A DNA stretch of 64,000 nucleotides. Source: Paludibacteraceae bacterium. GTDB lineage: Bacteria > Bacteroidota > Bacteroidia > Bacteroidales > Paludibacteraceae. A program made the translations under genes and the position numbers. Below the pieces are notes generated by a model that saw only the letters and a list, made by a program, of their open reading frames with translations, ran no database searches and was not told the origin of the DNA. The DNA lies in the NCBI GenBank assembly GCA_017439235.1, contig JAFSJN010000005.1, positions 67,066 through 131,065 of the forward strand, written 5' to 3'. Position 1 is the first letter of the stretch. The number at the start of each line of letters is the position of its first letter. Below, in pieces: positions 16,091 to 24,949 of this stretch.

Positions 16091-16628
16091 CCTCGAAACT
16101 GAGGTCTTGGAATCCTTCCATGTCCAGGTCTCCCTCGTCGTACTGGCTATCGCCGTAGAAGTCCTCGTCACTCTCCCAGTCCGCTTTACCGTCCTTACCG
16201 ACGATGCCGGACATCATATCCTCTTCCTTAAGTTGCTTAGGAGCCGTACCTTTCTTCTCTACCAATTTGATACCTTTCATAGAGCCAGGGATAATCTCCT
16301 TGAGGCTGCCGAAGAAGTAGCGCTCAAACATAGGATCAAAGATATAAATCAGGCGTTGCCCTTGCTCCTCCATCAGTTCGCTCAGACGTGTCGACTCCAT
16401 AACCATATTATCGTACTCGAAGTTGGCATCCATCTCGACCAGAGTCACTTCCTGACCTTTCTCCCAACGGTCGTTGCACATAAAGAAGGAGGTCATCTGG
16501 TCATCCTTGAAATCTACTGCCGCTAAGATAGCATGGTGTAAATCCAGGAATGTGGCTTCACTATCTGCTTCGAAGACAAGGCGAAAATTATCACCCTCTT
16601 CACAAGAAAAATTGAGTCTGTATATCAT
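16074..16628 (-). CDS. pRiA4b ORF-3-like (IS1096 TnpR-family) protein
   Basis: A 184-aa acidic protein. The N-terminal part (MIYRLNFSCEEGDNFRLVFE, then FLDLHHAILAAVDFKDDQ) is the pRiA4b ORF-3 domain, named after a plasmid and a transposon passenger gene but widespread as a chromosomal gene in Bacteroidetes, usually next to miaA as here. The C-terminal 40 residues are rich in Asp, Glu and Gly and are probably disordered. Function unknown. There is no sign of a transposon around it. Confidence 0.85.
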   Translation of the reverse strand: MIYRLNFSCEEGDNFRLVFEADSEATFLDLHHAILAAVDFKDDQMTSFFMCNDRWEKGQEVTLVEMDANFEYDNMVMESTRLSELMEEQGQRLIYIFDPMFERYFFGSLKEIIPGSMKGIKLVEKKGTAPKQLKEEDMMSGIVGKDGKADWESDEDFYGDSQYDEGDLDMEGFQDLSFEDGSMF

Positions 16629-16663
16629 AATCTACCAATTTTGGTGCAAAATTAGCAAAATAT

Positions 16664-16694
16664 TTTGATATATCCAAAAAAAAGCGTACTTTTG
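16664..16694 (+). promoter_or_regulatory. Promoter of the nucleosidase-like gene
   Basis: TTTG at 16664-16667, 19 nt, TACTTTTG at 16687-16694. The start codon lies 19 nt downstream, between divergent genes. Confidence 0.75.
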
Positions 16695-16712
16695 TACAAA
16701 TTTTAAGTTATT

Positions 16713-17195
16713 ATGTCTCATCTTATTGTTATTGCCGAAGAGGGCGAGCGTGCCCTGATTAGTAAGTATCTACCTGATTGTCTGTGGCCGGTACGTGTAA
16801 CGGGTGTTGGAGCTATTAATATCATCCGGAGTCTACGTGATGTGCCGCGTGATACACATGTGCTTAATATAGGATATGCGGGTAGTGCCAATTTTGAGAT
16901 TGGAACACGGGTAGAAGTGACCGAGGTGCGTCTGCATCATCCTAACGTCACCTACGATGAGCCTGTATTGATGCTTGATGCGTTGAATATGGGTCTTTTC
17001 CCTATTGCTGACCGTCAGGCGGTGTGCTATTCCAATACGGATTTTGTGCTGCAGTCCGATTACCATGATTGCGTCTTTGATATGGAGCTCGCGTACATAG
17101 CGGCCTTGGGGTTTGAGCAGGTCAGTGCCCTTAAGATAGTGAGCGACAACCTCAGCTTGCACGATTACCATCAGTTGACCAACGGAGTGCAGTAG
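16713..17195 (+). CDS. Short MTAN/nucleoside-phosphorylase-like protein
   Basis: A 160-aa protein related to the phosphorylase/MTA-SAH nucleosidase superfamily. VTGVGAINIIRSL near 30, VLNIGYAGS near 49, FDMELAYIAALG near 128 (substrate ribose contact in MTAN), and ALKIVSDNLS near 142 with the Asp expected to protonate the base are all present. It is about 70 residues shorter than MTAN, mainly between the second and third motifs. It probably acts on a purine nucleoside or a futalosine-like substrate, but this is not certain. Confidence 0.75.
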   Translation: MSHLIVIAEEGERALISKYLPDCLWPVRVTGVGAINIIRSLRDVPRDTHVLNIGYAGSANFEIGTRVEVTEVRLHHPNVTYDEPVLMLDALNMGLFPIADRQAVCYSNTDFVLQSDYHDCVFDMELAYIAALGFEQVSALKIVSDNLSLHDYHQLTNGVQ

Positions 17196-17231
17196 TAAAA
17201 TGCTCCATTCAGTCGCAAAAGTGCAAAAAAA

Positions 17232-17263
17232 TTTGCGTATGTGCAATAATTATTGTACCTTTG
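17232..17263 (+). promoter_or_regulatory. Promoter of the tig operon
   Basis: TTTG at 17232-17235, 20 nt, TACCTTTG at 17256-17263. The tig start is 41 nt downstream. Confidence 0.8.
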
Positions 17264-17303
17264 CGGGCTAAAATGCGCGAATAATAATTAATAGTACAAA
17301 AAT

Positions 17304-18644
17304 ATGAAATTTGAACAAAGCGAAATCAAAGACATGACCGCGGTGCTGACGCTTACCGTGGAGCCTGCGGATTACCAGGAGAATGTGCAGAAAGAACTGC
17401 GCCAAATTCGTCAGAAAGCCAATATCCCGGGCTTCCGTCCCGGTATGGTACCTGTAGGATTGGTGAAAAAAATGTATGGTAAGGGCGTAATGGCTGAGGT
17501 AATTAATCGTGAGATTGGTACTCAGCTGAGCAAATATATCGAGGATAATAAACTCCAGATATTGGGTGATCCTCTGCCTAATGAGGAACTCACGCCGGCC
17601 GTGGACTTTGATAACCAAGATACGTTTACTTTTGCTTTCGATATTGCCCTCGCTCCTGAGTTCGATGCCAACTTAAGCGCTAAGAATAAATTGACGTGGT
17701 ACAATATTACCGTTACCGATGAAATGGTTGATAACCAGGTTAATGGCTATGCTACTCGTTTCGGCGAATATGTAGATGCTGAACAGGTAGAGGATGGCGA
17801 TGTACTCAAAGGTCTGCTCCGTGAAGTAGGCAATGAGACCGACCCTATCCAGAAAGAGAATGCTATGCTCAATCCTGCCTATATGAAGGATAAGAAGCAG
17901 CTGGCTCTCTTTAAAGGTGCTAAGAAAGGTGATGTGATTACCTTTAACCCGATGAAAGCTTATGATAGCGAAGTCGAGGTGGCTTCGATGCTCGATATCA
18001 AGAAGGACGAGGCTAAGAATATCACCGCTGACTTTACTTTTGAGATTCAGGGTATTACCCGTCATCAGGCAGCTAAGATTGATGGTGAGTTGTTTGCTAA
18101 AGTCTATGGTGAGAATAACGTAAAGGACGAAGCCGACTTCCGTCAAAAAGTGCGCGAAGAGATTGAGTCCAACATGGCAGAAGACAGCAAGTATAAATTC
18201 GGTCTGGATGTCAAAGAGGCTGTTATGAAGAAGATGGAGAAGGTGGAACTGCCCGAAACCTTCTTGCGTCGCTGGGTAAAAGCTACTAACGAGAAGATGA
18301 CCGATGAGCAATTGGATAAGGACTTCCCTGCTATGGTCAACGAACTTAAATGGCACCTGGCTAAAGACCAATTGATGAAGAAATACGACATCAAGGTTGA
18401 GAAAGAGGACGTAGAAGCCTATGCTAAAGAGGTAGCCCGTATGCAGTTTATGCAGTATGGACTGATGCATGTAGACGATCAATACCTTACTTCGTATGCT
18501 CAGGAGATGCTAAAGAAGGATGACCAGCTCCGCGGTATCGTAGAGCGCGTGGCCGAGAATAAGGTCTATGACGCTCTCAAGGGGGTAGCTAAGGTGGAAG
18601 AGAAAGCTATCTCGCATGCCGACTTTGGCAAACTCTTTCAATAA
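17304..18644 (+). CDS. tig: Trigger factor
   Basis: A 446-aa ribosome-bound chaperone. The N-terminal tail domain has the ribosomal protein L23 contact GFRPGMVP, with Gly43-Phe44-Arg45. The central PPIase-like region (about 150-240) is poorly conserved, as in other Bacteroidetes, and the C-terminal alpha-helical arms follow (AEDSKYKFGLDVKEAVMKKM near 292). It binds nascent chains at the tunnel exit. The mpl-like ligase follows 34 nt later on the same strand. Confidence 0.93.
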   Translation: MKFEQSEIKDMTAVLTLTVEPADYQENVQKELRQIRQKANIPGFRPGMVPVGLVKKMYGKGVMAEVINREIGTQLSKYIEDNKLQILGDPLPNEELTPAVDFDNQDTFTFAFDIALAPEFDANLSAKNKLTWYNITVTDEMVDNQVNGYATRFGEYVDAEQVEDGDVLKGLLREVGNETDPIQKENAMLNPAYMKDKKQLALFKGAKKGDVITFNPMKAYDSEVEVASMLDIKKDEAKNITADFTFEIQGITRHQAAKIDGELFAKVYGENNVKDEADFRQKVREEIESNMAEDSKYKFGLDVKEAVMKKMEKVELPETFLRRWVKATNEKMTDEQLDKDFPAMVNELKWHLAKDQLMKKYDIKVEKEDVEAYAKEVARMQFMQYGLMHVDDQYLTSYAQEMLKKDDQLRGIVERVAENKVYDALKGVAKVEEKAISHADFGKLFQ

Positions 18645-18678
18645 ATAACAATCAACTATTAGAAATCCTAAATACAAA

Positions 18679-20016
18679 ATGGTTCATATCCATTTTATAG
18701 CTATTGGTGGCGCAGCGATGCATAATTTGGCACTGGCTGTGGCCTCCAAGGCGGGTTATCAAGTAACGGGGTCGGACGATGAAATCTTCGACCCCGCTCT
18801 GTCTCATCTCCGCGATGCCGGACTACTGCCCGATCAGATGGGGTGGCATCCCGAACGTATTACACCCGATATTGATGCTGTCATCTTAGGTATGCACGCC
18901 CGCGAAGACAATCCGGAGTTGGTGCGTGCTCGCGAGTTGGGTATCAAGATTTACTCTTTCCCAGAGTACCTCTACGAACAGACTCGTGATAAAGTTCGTA
19001 TCGTCGTTGGCGGCAGTCATGGTAAGACGACCACAACCTCCATGATCCTGTATGTCTTGCAACGTCTTGGCATAGAGGCCGACTATATGGTTGGCGCCCA
19101 GATAGAAGGCTTTGAACGAATGGTGCGTCTGTCCGATACGGCTAAGTATGCTGTCTTTGAGGGTGATGAATACCTTACTTCACCGCTCGACTTGCGTTCC
19201 AAGTTTCTATGGTACCACCCGCACGTAGCAATCCTTACCGGTATAGCATGGGATCATATCAATGTCTTCCCTACCTTTCCGGAGTATGTTGATACCTTCC
19301 GTAAGTTTGTGGATAGTTTTGAACCGAATGGTAGTTTTATCTACTATCAAGGCGATGATAACTTGCGTCAGATAGCGGCAGGCGCGCGTAAAGATATCAC
19401 GTGTATTCCTTACGATGCCTATGAGGGCACGGTAGAGATGCAAGTGTTCGGGCGTCATAATATGCAGAACCTGCAGGCCGCCATGCTCGCGTGCCATTGT
19501 ATCGGTGTTGCGCCTGAGGATTTCTATCGCGAGATCAGCACTTTTACAGGAGCCAGTAATCGTTTGGAGAAGATAGCTCAGACGGCAGATAGTGTGGCTT
19601 ACAAAGACTTTGCCCATTCGCCCTCTAAGCTTAAGGCTACTATTAATGCCGTTAGGGAACGCTATCCCGATAAGACCCTTGTGGCAGCAATGGAGTTGCA
19701 TACCTTCTCTTCGCTGATGGCCGATTTCCTTCCGCAGTATAACCATTGTATGGCAGAGGCTGATGTGGCTTATGTATACTTTAATCCCAAGGTCATCGAA
19801 CATAAGCGATTAACGCTTATTACGGCCGAGGAAGTGCGTCAGGCTTTCGGAACGGATAATGTGCAGGTGTTTACTGATATCCAGGCTCTCCAGGAGCAAC
19901 TGCGACGCACCTGCCAAAACATAAAAAAAGGAGGGATGGCCCTCCTTATGATGTCTTCCGGCACCTTTGACGGAGTGAACGTCAATGCTTTTGCCGAAGA
20001 ATTACTCCATTGCTGA
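18679..20016 (+). CDS. mpl: Mpl-like Mur ligase (peptidoglycan recycling)
   Basis: A 445-aa Mur-type ligase with FIAIGGAAMHNLA at the N-terminus, the ATP loop GGSHGKTTTTS near 113, and the C-terminal substrate domain with DFAHSPSKLKAT near 312. This arrangement matches Mpl, which attaches recycled L-Ala-D-Glu-meso-DAP to UDP-MurNAc, more than MurC. The gene ends exactly where the convergent efp gene ends, with no base between the two stops. Confidence 0.88.
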   Translation: MVHIHFIAIGGAAMHNLALAVASKAGYQVTGSDDEIFDPALSHLRDAGLLPDQMGWHPERITPDIDAVILGMHAREDNPELVRARELGIKIYSFPEYLYEQTRDKVRIVVGGSHGKTTTTSMILYVLQRLGIEADYMVGAQIEGFERMVRLSDTAKYAVFEGDEYLTSPLDLRSKFLWYHPHVAILTGIAWDHINVFPTFPEYVDTFRKFVDSFEPNGSFIYYQGDDNLRQIAAGARKDITCIPYDAYEGTVEMQVFGRHNMQNLQAAMLACHCIGVAPEDFYREISTFTGASNRLEKIAQTADSVAYKDFAHSPSKLKATINAVRERYPDKTLVAAMELHTFSSLMADFLPQYNHCMAEADVAYVYFNPKVIEHKRLTLITAEEVRQAFGTDNVQVFTDIQALQEQLRRTCQNIKKGGMALLMMSSGTFDGVNVNAFAEELLHC

Positions 20017-20580
20017 TTAGCGAACGCGCTCGCAATAACTGCCGTCGCGTGTATCTACGCGAATGGTCTCACCCTCGTTGATAAACAACGGAACGCGAAT
20101 CTCTGCGCCGGTCTCTAACTTGGCCGGTTTAAGCGTGTTAGTAGCGGTATCACCCTTCAGACCGGGCTCTGTATAGGCTACTACCAATTCTACCTTAGTG
20201 GGCAGTTCGGCAAACAATACCGTGTCAGTAGTGGCATCGCTGACAACGTCGCAAATCATACCTTCTTTCAGATAGTCCACACCTGTAATCAGGTCGTGAG
20301 CGATAGGAATTTGCTCATAGGTCTCTTGGTTCATGAAGATATAGTCCTGTCCCTCGGCATAGAGGTATTGATACGGACGGCGCTCTACGCGTACATCTTC
20401 CAATTTCTCACCGATGTTAAAGCGGCGTTCCAATACGCGACCGTCTACTACATCTTTGAACTTAACACGCATAATCGTGTTACCCTTACCGGGTTTAACG
20501 TGCAGGAATTCGATTACAAAATACAAACGGCCGTCCATACGAATGCAAACGCCGTTCTTGATGTCTTGAGAGTTAATCAT
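20017..20580 (-). CDS. efp: Elongation factor P
   Basis: A 187-aa EF-P, which enters the ribosomal E site and relieves stalling at polyproline. The modifiable loop HVKPGKGNT carries Lys32 at the tip. The first KOW-like domain and two OB domains are complete, ending with GETIRVDTRDGSY. It has its own minus-strand promoter at 20637 and its stop abuts that of mpl. Confidence 0.95.
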   Translation of the reverse strand: MINSQDIKNGVCIRMDGRLYFVIEFLHVKPGKGNTIMRVKFKDVVDGRVLERRFNIGEKLEDVRVERRPYQYLYAEGQDYIFMNQETYEQIPIAHDLITGVDYLKEGMICDVVSDATTDTVLFAELPTKVELVVAYTEPGLKGDTATNTLKPAKLETGAEIRVPLFINEGETIRVDTRDGSYCERVR

Positions 20581-20636
20581 AATGACTTATATGAGGGTTA
20601 ATTCAAAATCTGAGGTAAATTGGTATTTTTCGGCTG

Positions 20637-20668
20637 CAAAGATACTGCTTTTTTTCGATATACGCAAA
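20637..20668 (-). promoter_or_regulatory. Promoter of efp
   Basis: On the minus strand, TTTG (20665-20668 read in complement), 20 nt, then TATCTTTG (complement of 20637-20644). It lies 57 nt before the efp start. Confidence 0.75.
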
Positions 20669-20703
20669 TTTTTAATTCGTAATTTCAATTTTTAAGTCAA
20701 ATA

Positions 20704-20735
20704 TTTGCATGTGTGCAAAATTTTTTATACCTTTG
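20704..20735 (+). promoter_or_regulatory. Promoter of tRNA-Ser/tRNA-Arg
   Basis: TTTG at 20704-20707, 20 nt, TACCTTTG at 20728-20735. The tRNA-Ser gene starts 58 nt downstream. Confidence 0.8.
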
Positions 20736-20792
20736 CACCCGATTTGCAACTTAAGGGTTTCGGTGACGATATCTTTTGTAGCCGGAGCCTGA

Positions 20793-20877
20793 GGAAAGAT
20801 GGCAGAGTGGTCTATTGCGTCGGTCTTGAAAACCGAAGTACTGAAAGGTACCGGGGGTTCGAATCCCTCTCTTTCCG
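20793..20877 (+). tRNA. tRNA-Ser (TGA)
   Basis: An 85-nt class II tRNA with acceptor GGAAAGA/TCTTTCC, discriminator G, anticodon TGA in the loop TCTTGAAA, a long variable arm and T loop TTCGAAT. The acceptor is identical to that of tRNA-Ser(GGA) at 6083. CCA is not encoded. Confidence 0.94.
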
Positions 20878-20921
20878 CCGATTGTCGGAATGACGAAAAG
20901 CAATCTTTCTCTTCTTTAAAT

Positions 20922-20998
20922 GGCCCCGTAGCTTAGTTGAATAGAGTGTCAGATTCCGGTTCTGAAGGTCCTGGGTTTGAGTCCCAGCGGGGTCACCA
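20922..20998 (+). tRNA. tRNA-Arg (CCG), CCA encoded
   Basis: Acceptor GGCCCCG/CGGGGTC with discriminator A, D arm AGCTTAGTTGAATAGAGT, anticodon stem TCAGA/TCTGA with loop TTCCGGT giving CCG, and T loop TTTGAGT. The sequence continues CCA at 20996-20998, so this tRNA, unlike the others in the window, appears to encode its own CCA end. Confidence 0.92.
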
Positions 20999-21034
20999 CG
21001 TCGGAACTGGTTCCTCGCGGTAGGTGAGCGAAAT

Positions 21035-21742
21035 CTATTTTCTTCTGCCGCTTAGGATAATGATATAGTAGATTAACGTTGCTAAGCTGGACAGGGCGGC
21101 GATGACGTAAGTGTAAGCGGCGCTACGCAATGCAGATGATATCATAGGCGTCGTCTCGCGGTCGGTGATGCCTTCTGCTTCTAACCATTCGATAGCTCGG
21201 CGCGAGGCATTTATCTCTACCGGTAGTGTCACGAACGCGAATAGGGTAGTCGTGGCAAACAGGCAGATGCCGGCCATCAACAATTGCGGGAAACGCTCTA
21301 CTACCAATATGCCAATCAGTAGTACCCAGGTCATCCATTGGCTGGCAAAGTTGACTACCGGTACCAGTGCAGACCGCATCTGTAGCGGGGCATATTCTTG
21401 AGCGTGCTGCAAGGCGTGTCCGCATTCGTGGGCTGCTACGGCCGCTGCGGCTACAGAGGCTGAGTTGTACACCCCTTCGCTCAGGTTAACCGTCTTATTG
21501 GTGGGGTTATAATGATCCGTAAGATGACCATTGACACAGGTTACCTTAACATCATCGATACCGTTTCTGCGTAGCATCAGCTCTGCTACTTCTTTGCCGG
21601 TCATATTCAGTCCAACCTTGCTAAAACGTTCAAATCGACGTTCAAAAACGGCTTGCACAACCCAACTGGCAATAGCAACGCCGATAAAGATAATCCAATA
21701 CAGATATTCGCTTATAAAGGCAACATAATTACTTGTTTCCAT
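21035..21742 (-). CDS. YugP-type zinc metallopeptidase
   Basis: A 235-aa membrane protease-like protein. An N-terminal span (about 10-30), the zinc motif HECGH at His105-Glu106 to His109 (within VAAHECGHALQHA), and two or three C-terminal spans (about 128-150, 152-172 and 205-228) match the YugP family. The substrate is unknown. It lies 2 nt downstream of the Fur-type regulator and is likely co-transcribed with it. Confidence 0.9.
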   Translation of the reverse strand: METSNYVAFISEYLYWIIFIGVAIASWVVQAVFERRFERFSKVGLNMTGKEVAELMLRRNGIDDVKVTCVNGHLTDHYNPTNKTVNLSEGVYNSASVAAAAVAAHECGHALQHAQEYAPLQMRSALVPVVNFASQWMTWVLLIGILVVERFPQLLMAGICLFATTTLFAFVTLPVEINASRRAIEWLEAEGITDRETTPMISSALRSAAYTYVIAALSSLATLIYYIIILSGRRK

Positions 21743-21744
21743 AC

Positions 21745-22200
21745 TTATTTCTTGTTACATTTCTCGCATACTCCGTATATATACAAAGAGTAGTGCCCGA
21801 GTTTAAAGTTTTGATAAAGTTTAGATTGAATGTTGTGATGTATTGCCGAGTCGCGCACATTGGAAACACGGCCGCATCGGGTGCAGATAATCTGCATATG
21901 ATTGGTGCCGCCGTGCGCAAACTCATACATCATCTTAGTAGAGTTGACGCTCTGGCGCAGACGATGTAATATACGAGCCTCCACCAATAGATTGAGCGTG
22001 TTGTATACTGTGGCGGTACTGAAGCCTTCTTCTGCTACCCATTCCAACACCTCGGTCGGCGAGAAGGTACCTATGCTCTTGTTCTCCACAATACGTCGCA
22101 AGATAGTATTGCGTTCTTTGGTATCCATCTTACCAGTGGCACGCAAAAATTTCTGCCATTGATGGCTCACTCGGTTGTATAGACCCTCTTTATTGTTCAT
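21745..22200 (-). CDS. Fur/PerR family metal-responsive repressor
   Basis: A 151-aa regulator. The winged helix lies in residues about 25-85 (FSTATVYNTLNLLVEARIL is the recognition part). The C-terminal domain has the structural zinc pairs CTRC (Cys106/Cys109) and CEKC (Cys145/Cys148) and HMQIICTRCG. Whether it senses iron, zinc or peroxide cannot be decided. It is transcribed divergently from the LOG-type gene and shares its intergenic region, so it may regulate both sides. Confidence 0.92.
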   Translation of the reverse strand: MNNKEGLYNRVSHQWQKFLRATGKMDTKERNTILRRIVENKSIGTFSPTEVLEWVAEEGFSTATVYNTLNLLVEARILHRLRQSVNSTKMMYEFAHGGTNHMQIICTRCGRVSNVRDSAIHHNIQSKLYQNFKLGHYSLYIYGVCEKCNKK

Positions 22201-22230
22201 TATTTAATGAAAAATGCACCATTTTGGGTG

Positions 22231-22262
22231 CAAAAGTACACTTTTTTTGCAAAAAAAACAAA
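22231..22262 (-). promoter_or_regulatory. Promoter of the fur-like gene
   Basis: On the minus strand, TTTG (complement of 22259-22262), 20 nt, TACTTTTG (complement of 22231-22238), 31 nt before the start codon. A plus-strand TAATTTTG at 22281-22288 probably serves the divergent gene. Confidence 0.7.
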
Positions 22263-22314
22263 TATATCAGAAATTTTTTGTAATTTTGCACGATTTTTTA
22301 AGGTGCACCACGGT

Positions 22315-22896
22315 ATGCTTCATAGTGTAGCAGTATATTGTTCTTCGTCTAATCAATTGCGTCCTTCGTTCTATAAGGATGCTTTTCGTTTGGGTGAACT
22401 GTTGGCTGAAGCGCAAATGCAGCTCATTTACGGTGATGGCGGCATCGGTTTAATGCGTGAGGTGGCCAGTGGTGCCTTGTCGCGAGGCGGTGAGGTAGTA
22501 GGAGTGATTCCGCAGTTTATGGTCAATGAGGGGTGGAACAATCCGGAGAGCACGCGCACTATCATTGTTCAGACGATGCATGAGCGCAAGGCTTCTATTG
22601 CCTATATGGCCGATGCCATGGTCGCCTTGCCGGGAGGAATAGGTACCTTGGAGGAACTGAGCGAGTGTATCACATGGAAACAACTCGGGTTGCATGTCAA
22701 GCCTATTGTTATCTTAAATACGGACGGATTTTATGATCCTCTTTTGCGCTTCTTTGATCACTTGGTCAACGAGCGTATGATGCGCGACATCCATCGGTCG
22801 ATGTTTACTGTGGTGTCCACGCCCGAAGAGGTTATACCGGCATTGTTGAACGCCCCTGTGTGGGACAAGAATATTCGTCGTGAAGCGGCTATATGA
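22315..22896 (+). CDS. LOG family protein (TIGR00730)
   Basis: A Rossmann-fold protein of about 193 aa with the nucleotide motif PGGIGTLEELSE and the upstream YGDGGIGLMREVA, typical of the LOG/TIGR00730 family whose studied members release a base from nucleoside 5'-monophosphates. The open frame reaches up to 22207, but the likely -7 box TAATTTTG lies at 22281-22288 inside that part, so I place the start at MLHSVAVYCSSS. It heads a run with DUF4271, hemD, rnpA, yidD and trmD. Confidence 0.88.
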   Translation: MLHSVAVYCSSSNQLRPSFYKDAFRLGELLAEAQMQLIYGDGGIGLMREVASGALSRGGEVVGVIPQFMVNEGWNNPESTRTIIVQTMHERKASIAYMADAMVALPGGIGTLEELSECITWKQLGLHVKPIVILNTDGFYDPLLRFFDHLVNERMMRDIHRSMFTVVSTPEEVIPALLNAPVWDKNIRREAAI

Positions 22897-22902
22897 TGTA
22901 AT

Positions 22903-23547
22903 ATGATTTCACCTCTCTCCGTCATATGGCTTCCCTGGCTCCAACTTTTGCTGTTGGCTGCCCTTTGCTTGTCTTTTGCCGCTAATCCGCGACAACTGGA
23001 GGGAGTGGTTGCCGATTTCCTATCGGCTCGTATGCAGCGTCGCTATGCGGAGGCAACGCCATCCTATACGGCTTTGGTCTCTATTGCTTTTTTCCGCATG
23101 GGTGTCTTGGCTTTGGCAATCTACATGCTCCTATACGCTTTAGTCCCCTCCTTATCGCTATCGATGCCGGTCTATTGGGCTGCGGTGGGAATAGTGGCCA
23201 TCGTGTATGTGCTTAGACGCCTACTCCAGGCTATCGTGCAGTATGTGTTTATGTGGGGAAATGTGTTTACGGTAAGTTACAATCATCATCGCCGTATGGG
23301 GCTGTGTGTCAGCTTGGTGTTATTTGTCCTGCTTTTGTGCCAGCAATGGCTTACTCCCCGTGGGCTGGTTATCGGTATGGCGGTGATAGGAGTGATATAT
23401 GTGATTTTGTTATTAGTCCGAGCCGGACGTACTTTCCTCGTTCGGCCGCTGGCTGCACTATATATAGTTATTTATCTCGCTACGCTGGAAATATTGCCTG
23501 CTATTGCTATGGCGGCCTGTGTGTACAGCATAGCTATGCATGTATAA
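22903..23547 (+). CDS. DUF4271 membrane protein
   Basis: A 214-aa protein with about six membrane helices (7-27, 60-82, 90-108, 125-150, 155-175 and 185-210). The C-terminal stretch YIVIYLATLEILPAIAM is the most conserved part of DUF4271. In Bacteroidales this gene regularly stands directly before hemD, as here. Function unknown. Confidence 0.88.
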   Translation: MISPLSVIWLPWLQLLLLAALCLSFAANPRQLEGVVADFLSARMQRRYAEATPSYTALVSIAFFRMGVLALAIYMLLYALVPSLSLSMPVYWAAVGIVAIVYVLRRLLQAIVQYVFMWGNVFTVSYNHHRRMGLCVSLVLFVLLLCQQWLTPRGLVIGMAVIGVIYVILLLVRAGRTFLVRPLAALYIVIYLATLEILPAIAMAACVYSIAMHV

Positions 23548-23550
23548 ACG

Positions 23551-24315
23551 ATGAAACGTATACGTAAAATCTTAGTATCTCAGCCCCGTCCGGCTATCGG
23601 GAATACACCTTATACCGATATGGAGTCGTTATTTGGGGTTCAGTTCGACTTCCGTCAGTTGATTCATCTGGAAGGTCTTTCGTCGCGCGAGTTTCGCCAG
23701 CAGCATCTCAATCCTCTGGATTATACAGCGGTGTTACTCAACTCGCGTGTAGGCGCAGACCATTATTTCCGCATGATGGAAGAGTTGCGTTTGCCGGTGC
23801 CCGAATCGATGCATTACTATTGTATCTCCGAGGCCGTAGCTAACTATTTGCAGAAATATATCCAATACCGTAAACGTAAAGTCTTTTTCAGTGAGCACAA
23901 CAATTTTGCCGACTTGCTGCCTACTATGAACCGTCGTCCCAATGAACGCTATATCATGGTGATGTCGGATGCTCACAATGATGAGACGATACGCATGCTT
24001 GCCGAGCACAATATCGAAGTGCGTCCGGCTATTATGTATCGTACTGTACCTACGCCGTGGCCACAAGAAGAAGCATTCGACCACGATATGGTTGTTCTCT
24101 TTACTCCCATGGGCGTACAGTCGCTCAAGCAAAACTTTCCTGAGCTCAAAGATGGCGACAAACTCCTTGCATGCTTTGGTCAAAATACCGCTTTGGCCCT
24201 GGAACAAGCAGGACTGACACCTGTCATCAAAGCGCCGACACCCGAATATCCCAGTATCACAGCAGCTATTAGGGCATACTTGGAAGAAGAAATGAAACGC
24301 GAAGATGCCGAGTAA
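23551..24315 (+). CDS. hemD: Uroporphyrinogen-III synthase family protein
   Basis: A 254-aa two-lobed protein of the HemD family, which closes hydroxymethylbilane to uroporphyrinogen III. FTPMGVQSLKQNFP near 190, LLACFGQNTALALEQAGL near 208 and the C-terminal YPSITAAIRAYL fit the family's weakly conserved second lobe. In many Bacteroidales this gene belongs to a conserved cluster with DUF4271 and rnpA even when the rest of heme synthesis is absent, so its real role here may differ. Confidence 0.85.
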   Translation: MKRIRKILVSQPRPAIGNTPYTDMESLFGVQFDFRQLIHLEGLSSREFRQQHLNPLDYTAVLLNSRVGADHYFRMMEELRLPVPESMHYYCISEAVANYLQKYIQYRKRKVFFSEHNNFADLLPTMNRRPNERYIMVMSDAHNDETIRMLAEHNIEVRPAIMYRTVPTPWPQEEAFDHDMVVLFTPMGVQSLKQNFPELKDGDKLLACFGQNTALALEQAGLTPVIKAPTPEYPSITAAIRAYLEEEMKREDAE

Positions 24316-24321
24316 ACATTC

Positions 24322-24687
24322 ATGAACACCTTCCCTCAAACTGAACGCCTATGCGGCAAGATGGCGGTGGAACAACTCTACCATACCGGACAGCGCTTTA
24401 CGGTGTGGCCCCTGCGGGTCACTTACCTGCCCCTGCCCGTTACCGAGGGCGAGACGGCGATGAGTGAGGTGCTGGTGTGGGCTCCTAAGTCGCTCTTCAA
24501 ACATGCTGTTGACCGTAATCGCTTGCGCCGCCTGATGCGCGAAGCCTGGCGATTGGGTGAGCGCCCCATATTGCCTTGCAGGGTGGCGTTTAATTATATG
24601 GATAAATCCATTGCATCACTCGACACTCTCCGTCATGCGATGGCTAAGGCTATCCGTAAACTCAACGAACGTATACAGGATGCGTAA
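24322..24687 (+). CDS. rnpA: Ribonuclease P protein component
   Basis: A 121-aa basic protein that assists RNase P RNA in removing tRNA 5' leaders. The family signature is [18 protein letters not shown] near 55-72, after the N-terminal [16 protein letters not shown]. It starts 6 nt after hemD and overlaps yidD by 8 nt. Confidence 0.94.
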   Translation: MNTFPQTERLCGKMAVEQLYHTGQRFTVWPLRVTYLPLPVTEGETAMSEVLVWAPKSLFKHAVDRNRLRRLMREAWRLGERPILPCRVAFNYMDKSIASLDTLRHAMAKAIRKLNERIQDA

Positions 24688-24922
24688 CGAACAAATGATA
24701 TGGCGACAGGTGTGCAGACATCTTTTTTTGGTGCCTGTCTATTTCTATCGTTATTGTATCTCTCCTCTCACACCGCCTTCCTGTCGCTATACGCCGACCT
24801 GCAGTCAGTATATGGTGGAGGCCGTTATGAAATACGGTATCTTCCGTGGCGGATGGCTGGGCATAAAACGTATCCTGCGTTGTCATCCATGGGGAGGCTC
24901 CGGTTATGATCCAGTTCCCTAA
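24680..24922 (+). CDS. yidD: Membrane protein insertion efficiency factor
   Basis: An 80-aa YidD. The core [15 protein letters not shown] and the end [13 protein letters not shown] are diagnostic. It helps membrane protein insertion together with YidC. The open frame extends upstream inside rnpA, but the family start is [10 protein letters not shown] at 24680, which overlaps the rnpA stop by 8 nt, as is common for this pair. Confidence 0.94.
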   Translation: MRNEQMIWRQVCRHLFLVPVYFYRYCISPLTPPSCRYTPTCSQYMVEAVMKYGIFRGGWLGIKRILRCHPWGGSGYDPVP

Positions 24923-24949
24923 TCCCTAATCGAAAATCTCTCATCGAAC

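Noticed and set aside
16074..16628. A mobile element suggested by the family name IS1096 TnpR/pRiA4b ORF-3
   Set aside because: No inverted repeats, transposase or target duplication are visible. The gene is a normal chromosomal neighbour of miaA in this order.
22207..22314. A 36-residue N-terminal extension of the LOG family protein
   Set aside because: It crosses the likely TAATTTTG promoter box and has no match to the family, which begins at the Met at 22315.
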